Assembly (NCBI GenBank): GCA_017427885.1
Contig: JAFRRW010000001.1
Coordinates: forward strand, 1 to 64,000
From: Bacteroidales bacterium
Lineage (GTDB): Bacteria; Bacteroidota; Bacteroidia; Bacteroidales; UBA932
Length of the DNA stretch: 64,000 nucleotides
Direction of reading: 5' to 3'
The position numbers were made by a program, and so were the translations under genes. Within the stretch, counting starts at the first letter, position 1. The number at the start of each line of letters is the position of its first letter. Below the pieces are notes generated by a model. The model had not been told where the DNA came from, ran no database searches, and saw nothing but the letters and a program-made list of their open reading frames with translations. Below, piece after piece: positions 10,109 through 18,091 of this stretch.

Positions 10109-11236
10109 CTACTTCTCCTTCGCGGAGAATTTGTAGATGCAGACCTGGGTGTATTCTTCGCCCGGATTGAGGATGATGGAAGGGAAGGAGGGCTGGTTCA
10201 CCGAGTCAGGATAATGCTGGGTCTCCAGGGCAATGGAAGTCCTGAAGTTGAGAGGCTCTCCATATTTTCCCTTCGTCTTGCCGTCAAAGAAGTTGCCGGT
10301 ATAGATCTGGATGGCGGGCTGGTCGGTGAACACGGTCACGCAACGGCCGGACTTGGGATCCCAGACGGAGCAGGCCTCGTGGACGGGATCGGTCCCACTG
10401 AGGCACCAACTGTGGTCATACCCGTTGCCGTTCTTGATCTGCTCGTTCTCCTTCATGTCGATCCTCTCTCCCACGGTGTGGGGCTCGCGGAAATCGAACG
10501 GAGTGCCGGTCACGTCCATCAGTTCCCCGGTGGGGATGCTGAACTCGTCGATGGCCACGATCCTGTCGGCGTCCACCGTCATCACATAGTCGAGGATGGT
10601 CTCCCTGCCTTCACCCCTGAGGTTGAAGAAAGGATGGTTGGACATGTTCACGGGTGTGGGCTTGTCGGTCACGGCCTTGTAGTCCACGCGGAAGGCGTTG
10701 TCTTCCGTAAGGGAATACTTCATCTCAATGTCGAGGTTTCCGGGATACCCTTCCTGTCCGTCGGGACGGAGATAGGTGAGGGTTATGGAAGTGGGTGTGG
10801 CCTCCTTCACCGTCCACACCACGTTGTCAAGGCCGAGCAGACCTCCGTGGAGGGTGTTCACCTTGTTGTCGTTGGCGGGAATCTGGTATAGGGTGTCGTT
10901 GACATAGAAACGGGCGTTGGAGATGCGGTTGGCCACAGGGCCCACGCAGGCTCCGAGGAAACGTTCGCCGACGGGGTTGACATATTCGTCGATGGTGGCG
11001 TGTCCGCACACGATGTCGGCCATGTTGCCCTTCAGGTCGGGAGTGTAGAGGGATACCACCCTGGCTCCGAAATTGGTCACCTGCATGGCGATGTCGCCTG
11101 CCTTGAGGGTATAGATGGCCACGGGCTGTCCTCCGACGGTGGTTTCGAAGTCAGCTTCGGGGAAGAACTTCGCCGTCTTCCTGCCGCAGGATGCCACGGC
11201 CAGGACTACAGATATCAGTAAAACTATCCTTTTCAT
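10109..11236 (-). CDS. Aldose 1-epimerase (mutarotase) lipoprotein
   Basis: The enzyme interconverts alpha and beta anomers of aldoses such as galactose. The 375-residue protein belongs to the GalM family: NTLHGG (His130), NMSNHPFFNL (His201, the expected catalytic acid), GYDHSW (Asp274) and ALETQHYPDS (Glu338, the expected base). Unlike cytosolic GalM it carries a lipoprotein signal ending at ASC (Cys17), so it should sit in the envelope and act on periplasmic sugars. The start is only 6 bases after the ppdK stop, so the two are co-transcribed. A strong terminator follows. The pairing with PPDK is not an obvious pathway link. Confidence 0.94.
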   Translation of the reverse strand: MKRIVLLISVVLAVASCGRKTAKFFPEADFETTVGGQPVAIYTLKAGDIAMQVTNFGARVVSLYTPDLKGNMADIVCGHATIDEYVNPVGERFLGACVGPVANRISNARFYVNDTLYQIPANDNKVNTLHGGLLGLDNVVWTVKEATPTSITLTYLRPDGQEGYPGNLDIEMKYSLTEDNAFRVDYKAVTDKPTPVNMSNHPFFNLRGEGRETILDYVMTVDADRIVAIDEFSIPTGELMDVTGTPFDFREPHTVGERIDMKENEQIKNGNGYDHSWCLSGTDPVHEACSVWDPKSGRCVTVFTDQPAIQIYTGNFFDGKTKGKYGEPLNFRTSIALETQHYPDSVNQPSFPSIILNPGEEYTQVCIYKFSAKEK

Positions 11237-11242
11237 ATGCTT

Positions 11243-13969
11243 TTATTTGTTCTGGCTGATGGCGGCCTGCGCTGCGGCGAGGCGGGCGATGGGAACGCGG
11301 TAAGGCGAGCAGGAAACGTAGTCGATTCCGATCATGTTGAAGAAGAAGATGGAATCGGGGTCTCCGCCGTGCTCTCCGCAGACTCCGCACTTGAGGTCGG
11401 GCCTCTTGGAACGTCCGGACTGGACACCGAACTCCACGAGCTTGCCGACTCCCTTGGTGTCGATGGTCTGGAAAGGATCGGCATCCAGGAGTTTCTGTCC
11501 GAGGTAGTCGCCCATGAAGGTTCCCACGTCGTCGCGGCTGAAGCCGAAGGTCATCTGGGTGAGGTCGTTGGTACCGAAGGAGAAGAACTCCGCGGCACGG
11601 GCCATGCGGTCGCCGGTGAGGGCGGCGCGGGGGATTTCGATCATCGTACCGAAATGATATTCGATGTTGATGCCGAACCTGCCCTCGACCTCGGCCTTGA
11701 TGCGGTCGCAGATGGACTTCTGGAAGCTGAGCTCGCGGGCGGAGATGGTGACGGGGATCATGATCTCCGGCTGGGGGTTCTTGCCGCTCTGGATGAGTTC
11801 GGCCGTGGCCTCGAAGATGGCCTTGTACTCGGTCTCGGCGATGAGCGGGAAGGAAACGTGGAGACGGACTCCGCGGTGACCCATCATAGGGTTGATCTCG
11901 TGAAGGGCGTCACCCCTCTTCTCGATTTCGGACACGCTTACGCCAAGGGACTTCGCCAGGTCGGCCTTCTTGTCCTCGGTCTTGGGAACGAACTCGTGCA
12001 GAGGCGGGTCGAGGAGACGGAACACCACGGGCTTGCCGTCCATTATGGAAAGGGTGCTCTTGACGGCGGCCTTGATGTAAGGCTCAAGGTCGGTAAGGGC
12101 GGCCTTGCGCTCCTTCTCGGTGGTGCAGAAGATCATCTTGCGGAGTTTCTGCAAGGGAACCTCTGAATTCTTTCCGTAGAACATATGCTCTATCCTGAAG
12201 AGGCCGATACCTTCAGCCCCGAACGAGAGGGCCTTCGCGGCATCTTCCGGAGTGTCGGCGTTGGTCCTGACACCGAGCTTGCGGTATTTGTCCACGATGG
12301 ACATATAGTCCTGGAACAGGGGGTTCTCGGTGGCGTCCATCGTATCGATCTTCACACCATAGACATAGCCCTTGGTTCCGTTGAGGCTGATCCAGTCGCC
12401 CTCCTTGAACTCGGTGGGGTTGTCACCGAAGGTAATCTTCCTGCCTTCGAAGTCTATCTTCATCTCCTCACATCCCACGATGCAGCACTTGCCCCATCCC
12501 CTGGCGACCAGGGCGGCGTGGGAGGTCATTCCTCCTCTCTGGGTGAGGATACCGGCTGCGGCCCTCATTCCCTCGATGTCCTCGGGGGAAGTCTCCTCAC
12601 GGATGAGGATCACGCTCTTGCCTTCCTTCTGTGCGTCCATCGCATCCTCGGAGGTGAACACGATCGTACCGACCGCTCCGCCGGGAGATGCGGGAAGACC
12701 CTGGGCAACGGGCTTCGACTTCCTCTCAGAAGCGGGGTCGAGGATAGGATGGAGGATCTCGTCGAGCTGGGCGGGAGAAACCCTCATCACGGCGGTCTTC
12801 TCATCGATCATGCCTTCCTGGACCATGTCGTGGGCCATCTGGAGGGCGGCGAGGCCGGTCCTCTTGCCGATACGGCACTGGAGCATCCAAAGCTTGCCTT
12901 CCTGGATGGTGAACTCGATGTCCTGCATGTCGTGGAAATGGTCTTCCAGACGGCTGCGGATACCGTCGAGTTCCTTGTAAACCTCTGGCATCGCCGTCTC
13001 CAGCGAAGGGAGATTCTTGTTCTTGTCGGTCTTGGTGGCCTCGTTGAGGGGGTTGGGGGTGCGGATGCCCGCGACCACGTCCTCACCCTGGGCGTTGATG
13101 AGCCATTCCCCGTAGAAATGGTTGTCGCCGTTGGCGGGATTACGGGAGAAGGCCACTCCGGTAGCGGAAGTGTCACCCATGTTGCCGAACACCATAGACT
13201 GGACGTTCACGGCAGTTCCCCAATCGTCGGGAATCTTCTCGATCCTTCTGTAAGCGATAGCCCTCTTGCCGTTCCAAGACTTGAATACTCCTCCGATGGA
13301 GCCCCAAAGCTGGGCCTTGGCATTGTCGGGGAAATCCACTCCCAGGACCTTCTTGATGCGAACCTTGAACTGCTCAGCAAGTTCCTTGAGTTCCTCGGCG
13401 GTGATCTCGGTGTCGGACTTGTAGCCCTTCTTTTCCTTGAGCTCGGCCATCATCCTGTCCAACTGCTGGCGGATGCCCTGGCCGTCCGCGGGCTCGATGC
13501 CCTCGGCCTTCTCCATCACGACGTCGGAATACATCATAATGAGACGGCGGTAGGCGTCATAGACGAACCTCGGGTTGCCGGTCTTCTTGATGAGTCCGGG
13601 AATGGTAGCGGAGCAGAGACCGATGTTCAGGATGGTGTCCATCATACCGGGCATCGAGCTCCTCGCGCCGCTGCGGCAGCTCACGAGAAGGGGATCCTCA
13701 CGGTCTCCGAATTTCTTGCCCATCAGCTTCTCGGTGGCGGCAAGGGCCTTCGCGACCTCTTCCTTGAGTTCATTGGTGTATCCTCCGCCCAGAGCGTAAT
13801 ACTCGGTGCAGCATTCGGTGGTGATGGTGAATCCGGCAGGTACGGGCATACCCAGCCTGCTCATCTCTGCGAGGTTGGCGCCTTTTCCGCCAAGAAGTTC
13901 CCTCATGTGTCCGTCTCCCTCGGCGGTCTTGCCTCCGAAACGGTAAACTCTCTTTTTGTCTTTGAACAT
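11243..13969 (-). CDS. ppdK: Pyruvate, phosphate dikinase
   Basis: This cytoplasmic enzyme interconverts pyruvate, ATP and phosphate with phosphoenolpyruvate, AMP and pyrophosphate. In many anaerobes it works in pyrophosphate-linked glycolysis or gluconeogenesis. The 908-residue length is normal. The N-terminal ATP-grasp domain begins FGGKTAEGDGHMRELLGGKG. The central swivelling domain has the phosphohistidine motif GGMTSHAA (His484), and the C-terminal PEP-binding barrel contains CGVCGEHGGDP. The start MFKDKKRVYRF is preceded by a 5' leader of about 40 bases from a clear -7 box at 14013-14020. A regulatory kinase-phosphatase was not seen nearby. Confidence 0.98.
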   Translation of the reverse strand: MFKDKKRVYRFGGKTAEGDGHMRELLGGKGANLAEMSRLGMPVPAGFTITTECCTEYYALGGGYTNELKEEVAKALAATEKLMGKKFGDREDPLLVSCRSGARSSMPGMMDTILNIGLCSATIPGLIKKTGNPRFVYDAYRRLIMMYSDVVMEKAEGIEPADGQGIRQQLDRMMAELKEKKGYKSDTEITAEELKELAEQFKVRIKKVLGVDFPDNAKAQLWGSIGGVFKSWNGKRAIAYRRIEKIPDDWGTAVNVQSMVFGNMGDTSATGVAFSRNPANGDNHFYGEWLINAQGEDVVAGIRTPNPLNEATKTDKNKNLPSLETAMPEVYKELDGIRSRLEDHFHDMQDIEFTIQEGKLWMLQCRIGKRTGLAALQMAHDMVQEGMIDEKTAVMRVSPAQLDEILHPILDPASERKSKPVAQGLPASPGGAVGTIVFTSEDAMDAQKEGKSVILIREETSPEDIEGMRAAAGILTQRGGMTSHAALVARGWGKCCIVGCEEMKIDFEGRKITFGDNPTEFKEGDWISLNGTKGYVYGVKIDTMDATENPLFQDYMSIVDKYRKLGVRTNADTPEDAAKALSFGAEGIGLFRIEHMFYGKNSEVPLQKLRKMIFCTTEKERKAALTDLEPYIKAAVKSTLSIMDGKPVVFRLLDPPLHEFVPKTEDKKADLAKSLGVSVSEIEKRGDALHEINPMMGHRGVRLHVSFPLIAETEYKAIFEATAELIQSGKNPQPEIMIPVTISARELSFQKSICDRIKAEVEGRFGINIEYHFGTMIEIPRAALTGDRMARAAEFFSFGTNDLTQMTFGFSRDDVGTFMGDYLGQKLLDADPFQTIDTKGVGKLVEFGVQSGRSKRPDLKCGVCGEHGGDPDSIFFFNMIGIDYVSCSPYRVPIARLAAAQAAISQNK

Positions 13970-14012
13970 AATCTTATTTTTACTCTATGTTATAATTCAA
14001 TGGATTATCCGG

Positions 14013-14020
14013 CAAATTTA
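14013..14020 (-). promoter_or_regulatory. -7 box of the ppdK promoter
   Basis: The minus strand reads TAAATTTG, a perfect TAnnTTTG match, 43 bases before the ppdK start and just after the phoH terminator. A TTTG box at the expected upstream distance is not evident. Confidence 0.5.
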
Positions 14021-14043
14021 CAAAAATTAATCGTTTTTCCCCT

Positions 14044-14081
14044 TAAAAAATAAAAAAATACGGCGGGAACATAATCCCGCC
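14044..14081 (-). terminator. Intrinsic terminator of the phoH operon
   Basis: On the minus strand GGCGGGA and TCCCGCC form a perfect 7-bp stem with a 6-base loop, followed by a long T-rich tract, 38 bases after the phoH stop codon. Confidence 0.9.
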
Positions 14082-14119
14082 GAACTGTTTCCCTATAGTT
14101 CATTGAAGGAAGATAATTA

Positions 14120-15496
14120 TCAGAGGAGTTTCGAGGCAAGCTCGGAAAGCTCGCTGCGCTCGCCCTTGCGGAGGGAGACGTGCTCGAACAGCTTCTGGCC
14201 GTCCATCTTCTCGGAGAGATGCGTGAGGCCGTTGGACCACATATCCAGGTAAGGCTGGTCGATCTGGAAGATGTCTCCGGTGAAAACGACCTTAGTGCCT
14301 TCTGCGGCCCTGGTGATGATGGTTTTGACCTCGTGGGGCGTGAGGTTCTGTGCCTCATCTATGATGAAGAAGGCCTTGCCGAGGCTGCGGCCCCTTATGA
14401 AGGCCAATGGTTCGATGACGATTTTCCCGTCGGTCAGCAGTCTCTCGATCTTCAGGGCCTCCCTGCTGGAAGGGCGGAACTGCTCCCTTATGACGCCCAC
14501 GTTGTCCATTATGGGCTGCATGAACGGGGACATCTTCCTTTCCTTGTCGCCGGGAAGGAAGCCGATATCCTGGTTGCCCAGCACTATTGCAGGACGGGTT
14601 ATGACAATCTGGTCGAAATCCTTTTCCTGCTCCATGGCGGCCGCTATCGCGATCAAGGTCTTGCCGGTGCCGGCGCCGCCGGTGAGGGAAACGAGGGATA
14701 TCTTGGGATTCAGGCACGCATCCATCGCGAACACCTGCTCGTCGTTCTTGGGACGGATGCCGTAGGCCTCCTTGGAACGCACCAGTACAATGCAGTCCCT
14801 GTCCCAGTCGTACCTGGCGCAATGCACCTTCCCTTCGCCGTCACGGAACTTGTAGAGTTGGTTGGCCTGGGGACGGGCTTCGACGAGACCTTCCCAGGGC
14901 ACGGAGTTCTCGGGACCGTGAAGGATGGAATGGACCTGGGCAGAAGTGATGTCATCCAGATACCTGACCTCCCTTTCCCTGTCCTCCACCTTCTTCTCCT
15001 CGACCCTGTCATTCATATAGTCCTGGACCTCCATCCCGGCGGCCTTGGCCTTGAGGCGCAGATTTATGTCCTTGGTTACCAGTGCGGTGAACCTTCCGGG
15101 ATTGTTGTCCCTGACCCACATCGCAGTTGAAAGGATCCTGTGGTCCTGGGTATCGTCGTGGAAAAGGTCCTTGAACTCGTCGGGGAAAGGATGGTTTGGC
15201 TCCACCTTGATGCATCCCAGGCCTTTTGCAATCTGGACCCCGCGCTTCCCGAACACCTTTCCCTCAGTGATCTTGTCTATCTCCCTCATGAAGCCCCTGG
15301 CATTGTAGCTCAGGGCGTCGTTCCCCTTCTTGAACTTGTCAAGTTCCTCCACTACGGCCACCGGGATCACGAGGTCGTGCTCCTGGAATTTCTTGATGGC
15401 CTTGTAATCGTGAAGCAGGATGTTCGTGTCGAGGACGAAAATCTTGGGGGTCGTACGGCTGCGTCCCTTTTCCGGGGCATTTGCATACTTGGGCAT
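14120..15496 (-). CDS. PIN domain-PhoH family ATPase/RNase-helicase
   Basis: The 458-residue protein joins an N-terminal PIN nuclease domain (starting KIFVLDTNILLHD, Asp23 as a metal ligand) to a C-terminal PhoH P-loop ATPase. The Walker A motif GGAGTGKT includes Lys279 and the Walker B-type motif is FFIIDEAQNL (about 364-373). PIN-PhoH proteins (PhoH2 type) are described as RNA-unwinding and cleaving enzymes, so a role in RNA turnover is the best inference. It follows a PurL-like gene by 20 bases and ends at a strong terminator. No phosphate-control box was noticed. Confidence 0.93.
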   Translation of the reverse strand: MPKYANAPEKGRSRTTPKIFVLDTNILLHDYKAIKKFQEHDLVIPVAVVEELDKFKKGNDALSYNARGFMREIDKITEGKVFGKRGVQIAKGLGCIKVEPNHPFPDEFKDLFHDDTQDHRILSTAMWVRDNNPGRFTALVTKDINLRLKAKAAGMEVQDYMNDRVEEKKVEDREREVRYLDDITSAQVHSILHGPENSVPWEGLVEARPQANQLYKFRDGEGKVHCARYDWDRDCIVLVRSKEAYGIRPKNDEQVFAMDACLNPKISLVSLTGGAGTGKTLIAIAAAMEQEKDFDQIVITRPAIVLGNQDIGFLPGDKERKMSPFMQPIMDNVGVIREQFRPSSREALKIERLLTDGKIVIEPLAFIRGRSLGKAFFIIDEAQNLTPHEVKTIITRAAEGTKVVFTGDIFQIDQPYLDMWSNGLTHLSEKMDGQKLFEHVSLRKGERSELSELASKLL

Positions 15497-15516
15497 ATAT
15501 AATACTGATTATCTTG

Positions 15517-16689
15517 TCAATCTTCACCTTCCGGGGCCTGGCTGCTCATCAGGCTCTGGATGATTCCGGCGATGCCGGAAGAGGAATTGTTGCATATCTC
15601 GAGGCTTCCCCTGGCGTTTGGATGGCCGAGAGGGAACCACACGACGTCCTGGAGAAGGAGTTCCGCGTCGATATAGTCATAATCTATGTCGCGTATCTGG
15701 ATAATCACCCCCGGGACTTCTCCGAACAGGACCCTCACTATACCCTTCTCATTCGAAGCCCTCATCACGTCCCCCACATCTATCCTGGCTCCGGTCCTGC
15801 CCCCGCACATCGAGTTCAGGGCGGTGAGAAGGCCTCCGTCGCCCACGGTGGCGCCGGAAAGGATGACCTTGTCCTCGACCAGTTCCCTGACCACCTCGAA
15901 GCAGTCGACGAAATAGTCGGCGTCCCTTATCTCCGGAAAGACGCTGCCGGCCGTACCGAAAGATTCGGCAAGGAGGGAGCCTCCGAGCCTGTAATCGCAG
16001 GAATCGAACGGGATGTACACGATCCAGCTTTCCGGATCCGGAACGAATTTGGAAGGGCAGCGGCGACCCCGGCCCATCCATACTCCGGGCAGGTCTTCCG
16101 ACAAGTCCTCATCCTCATCATCGTCGGGCAAAATGTCAATCCCGGTCTGACCGGGGATTCCCGATCCTCCAAGGAAAGCATTGAATCCCACACGGCAGGC
16201 TTCCGACGTTTCTGAATAGGAGAAACCCGAAAGCGACAGTCCGAGGCTGTCGATGTAGTCGGCGGCCGCCTCGGCGGAATTCCAGAAAACGGCCATATTG
16301 CCCAGGGCGGCAGGATTCCATTTCCATTCCGCCCCGAGGCGGATGTCCTGAAGACGGAAATGGCCCCTGAGCCAGAGCGTATCGATGAGGGCCGCAGCGA
16401 TGCGGCTCCTTGTGAAAGGTCCGGGGAAGAACATCTGGAAGGGCCTGCGGGACTTCCTCATCCTGGTCGTCCTGGAGAGATAGTCCATCGTCAGGGAAGG
16501 ATCGTAGCTGTTGGAGGACGGAGCCGGATCCACGACCTCGTCCACCACGGGCTCGAAAGGGCCCTCCGGCTTGTCGGGAGCGTCGGCATCAGCGGCCAGG
16601 CACTCCTGGAGCATCTGTCCGGGAGGCAGGAGAGGGACCGAGCCGTCAATCACGTATTCCGACCAAAGCGGTGATATCTTTCCTTCCAT
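15517..16689 (-). CDS. PurL-related protein with lone AIRS_C-like domain
   Basis: The family is uncertain. The C-terminal half (about residues 215-370) resembles the last AIRS_C domain of FGAM synthase (PurL): DYRLGGSLLAESFG, then FEVVRELVEDK, GDGGLLTALNSM, GGRTGARIDV and LFGEVPGVIIQI follow the PurL order. The PurL motif HDRSDGGL is here SGATVGDGGL, and the ATP and glutaminase parts of the roughly 1200-residue enzyme are missing, so catalysis is doubtful. The N-terminal half is unrecognised, with an acidic linker IDILPDDDEDEDLSEDL. It is the first gene of an operon with the PIN-PhoH gene. The ATG lies about 8 bases after a strong -7 box, so the mRNA could be leaderless. Confidence 0.6.
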   Translation of the reverse strand: MEGKISPLWSEYVIDGSVPLLPPGQMLQECLAADADAPDKPEGPFEPVVDEVVDPAPSSNSYDPSLTMDYLSRTTRMRKSRRPFQMFFPGPFTRSRIAAALIDTLWLRGHFRLQDIRLGAEWKWNPAALGNMAVFWNSAEAAADYIDSLGLSLSGFSYSETSEACRVGFNAFLGGSGIPGQTGIDILPDDDEDEDLSEDLPGVWMGRGRRCPSKFVPDPESWIVYIPFDSCDYRLGGSLLAESFGTAGSVFPEIRDADYFVDCFEVVRELVEDKVILSGATVGDGGLLTALNSMCGGRTGARIDVGDVMRASNEKGIVRVLFGEVPGVIIQIRDIDYDYIDAELLLQDVVWFPLGHPNARGSLEICNNSSSGIAGIIQSLMSSQAPEGED

Positions 16690-16696
16690 ATGTCCC

Positions 16697-16727
16697 CAAA
16701 ATTAATTATTTTTGAAATCAGTTCAAA
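16697..16727 (-). promoter_or_regulatory. Promoter of the PurL-like/phoH operon
   Basis: On the minus strand TTTG (16724-16727), 19 bases, then TAATTTTG (16697-16704) gives a full match to the Bacteroidota consensus. The -7 box ends only 7 bases before the ATG at 16689, so transcription should begin at or next to the start codon. Confidence 0.65.
16707..16714 (+). promoter_or_regulatory. -7 box of the folC promoter
   Basis: TATTTTTG matches TAnnTTTG. It lies 2 bases from the -7 box of the divergent promoter, so only one polymerase could occupy the region at a time. A possible TTG start codon at 16712 falls inside this box, which argues that folC begins at the ATG at 16742. Confidence 0.45.
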
Positions 16728-16741
16728 AAAGAGGATGCAAA

Positions 16742-18091
16742 ATGAGGCAAAAACGCTGCGGAACCTTCGACAGGCAGGTTTATGAGGAGAAGATAAGGGA
16801 CATTTTCTCAAGGTTCCCTTCGGTCCAGAAAGCCTCCTTCAAGGATGCCTACAAACCGGGGCTGGAGCATATGCTGGAATTCGACTCCCGCCTCGGACAC
16901 CCTTCGAAGGCTTTCAGGAGCATCCACGTGGCTGGGACCAACGGGAAAGGGTCGGTGGCAAGCATGATGACGGCCGCCCTGTCCGGATGCGGCCTGAAAA
17001 CGGGCCTCTACACCTCCCCGCACATCATCGACTTCAGGGAAAGGGCCAGGATCGTCCTTCCCGGCGGTCCTTGTTCCCTCATCCCCGAGGAATACGTCTA
17101 CGGTTTCCTGCTGAAATGGGAAAAGACCTTCGACGAACTTGACCTCTCCTTCTTCGAAATCACCACCGGCCTGGCATTCAGATGGTTCGCCGACGAGAAG
17201 GTGGACGTGGCGGTGATCGAGACAGGCCTCGGAGGCAGGCTTGACAGCACCAACATCATCACCCCGGACCTCAGCATAATCACCAGCATCGGCATGGACC
17301 ATTGCGACCAGCTCGGCGACACCCTCGAAAAGATTGCCGGCGAGAAGGCCGGGATCATTAAAAAGGGCATCCCTGCAGTCATAGGGGTAAAAGACCCGGC
17401 GACCGCCCCCGTCTTCGAATCGAAAGCCCGGGACTTCTGCCCCCTGACCTTCGCAGACGCCCTCTATCCCCCATCAAATCCCCTTGTGGAGGACATTTTC
17501 GGCGGGATGGACCTTGGAGGGGAATACCAGAAGGTCAACCTCGGCACCGTGCTGGCGGCCGCGGACATCCTCCGTAAAGACAATCATTACTCCGGCCTGG
17601 ACGACAGGGAAAGGCTTGCGGACTCCCTCCGCAGGACGGCGGAGATTACGGATTTCCACGGGAGATGGGAAAAGATTTCCTCCTCCCCCGACGTCATCCT
17701 CGACATAGGCCACAATCCCCCCGCCCTGGAGAAGAATTTCAGCCAGCTGGAAGATTATCTGAAAGACGGGAAATACCCTTCCCTTACCATTATCTACGGG
17801 GTGATGGCGGACAAGGATCTCGACGGAATCATACCCCTGATGCCCCGCGAAGCCACCTGGCTTTTCGTCACCCCGGACACACCCAGGGCCCTTCCCTCCG
17901 GCAAGATCCTTGAAAAATTCCGCTCCTGGTTCTCCTCCCGCGGACTCCCTTCCCCCAATGCCTCCGACGCCGGAACGGTTGACGAGGCCATCCGCCTGGC
18001 CCTGAAAAAAATCACCCGAAAAGGCCTCATCTACATTGGCGGCTCAACCTTTGTAGTATCGGAAGCGGTATCATTTTTCCGGAAGCCATGA
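16742..18091 (+). CDS. folC: Folylpolyglutamate synthase / dihydrofolate synthase
   Basis: This cytoplasmic Mur-ligase-type enzyme adds glutamate to dihydropteroate and to folates. From the ATG the protein has 449 residues, typical for FolC. Signatures are the P-loop HVAGTNGKGSVASMM, the FolC motif ETGLGGRLDSTN and the C-terminal ligase motif ILDIGHNPPALEKN. The frame is open back to a TTG at 16712, but that lies in the -7 promoter box, while the ATG at 16742 has AGAGGA 7-8 bases upstream. The last bases overlap the ATG of the next gene (ATGA), so the macroglobulin gene is translationally coupled to folC, although their functions are unrelated. Confidence 0.95.
   Translation: MRQKRCGTFDRQVYEEKIRDIFSRFPSVQKASFKDAYKPGLEHMLEFDSRLGHPSKAFRSIHVAGTNGKGSVASMMTAALSGCGLKTGLYTSPHIIDFRERARIVLPGGPCSLIPEEYVYGFLLKWEKTFDELDLSFFEITTGLAFRWFADEKVDVAVIETGLGGRLDSTNIITPDLSIITSIGMDHCDQLGDTLEKIAGEKAGIIKKGIPAVIGVKDPATAPVFESKARDFCPLTFADALYPPSNPLVEDIFGGMDLGGEYQKVNLGTVLAAADILRKDNHYSGLDDRERLADSLRRTAEITDFHGRWEKISSSPDVILDIGHNPPALEKNFSQLEDYLKDGKYPSLTIIYGVMADKDLDGIIPLMPREATWLFVTPDTPRALPSGKILEKFRSWFSSRGLPSPNASDAGTVDEAIRLALKKITRKGLIYIGGSTFVVSEAVSFFRKP

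Noticed and set aside
12185-14053. A 622-codon open frame on the plus strand across ppdK
   Set aside because: It is antisense to a full, clearly conserved PPDK and has low-complexity Gly/Leu/His/Val composition typical of mirror frames in GC-rich codons. The same applies to 29068-31230 (plus), 46184-47914 (plus), 52916-54358 (minus) and 21736-22854 (minus).
14101-14190. GCTCGC-rich palindromic stretch at the end of the phoH gene, resembling the repeat family
   Set aside because: It encodes the normal PhoH C-terminus (RKGERSELSELASKLL) and does not carry the other core blocks of the repeat.
16712-16741. TTG start for folC, 10 codons upstream
   Set aside because: It lies inside the TATTTTTG -7 box; the ATG at 16742 has an AGAGGA ribosome site.
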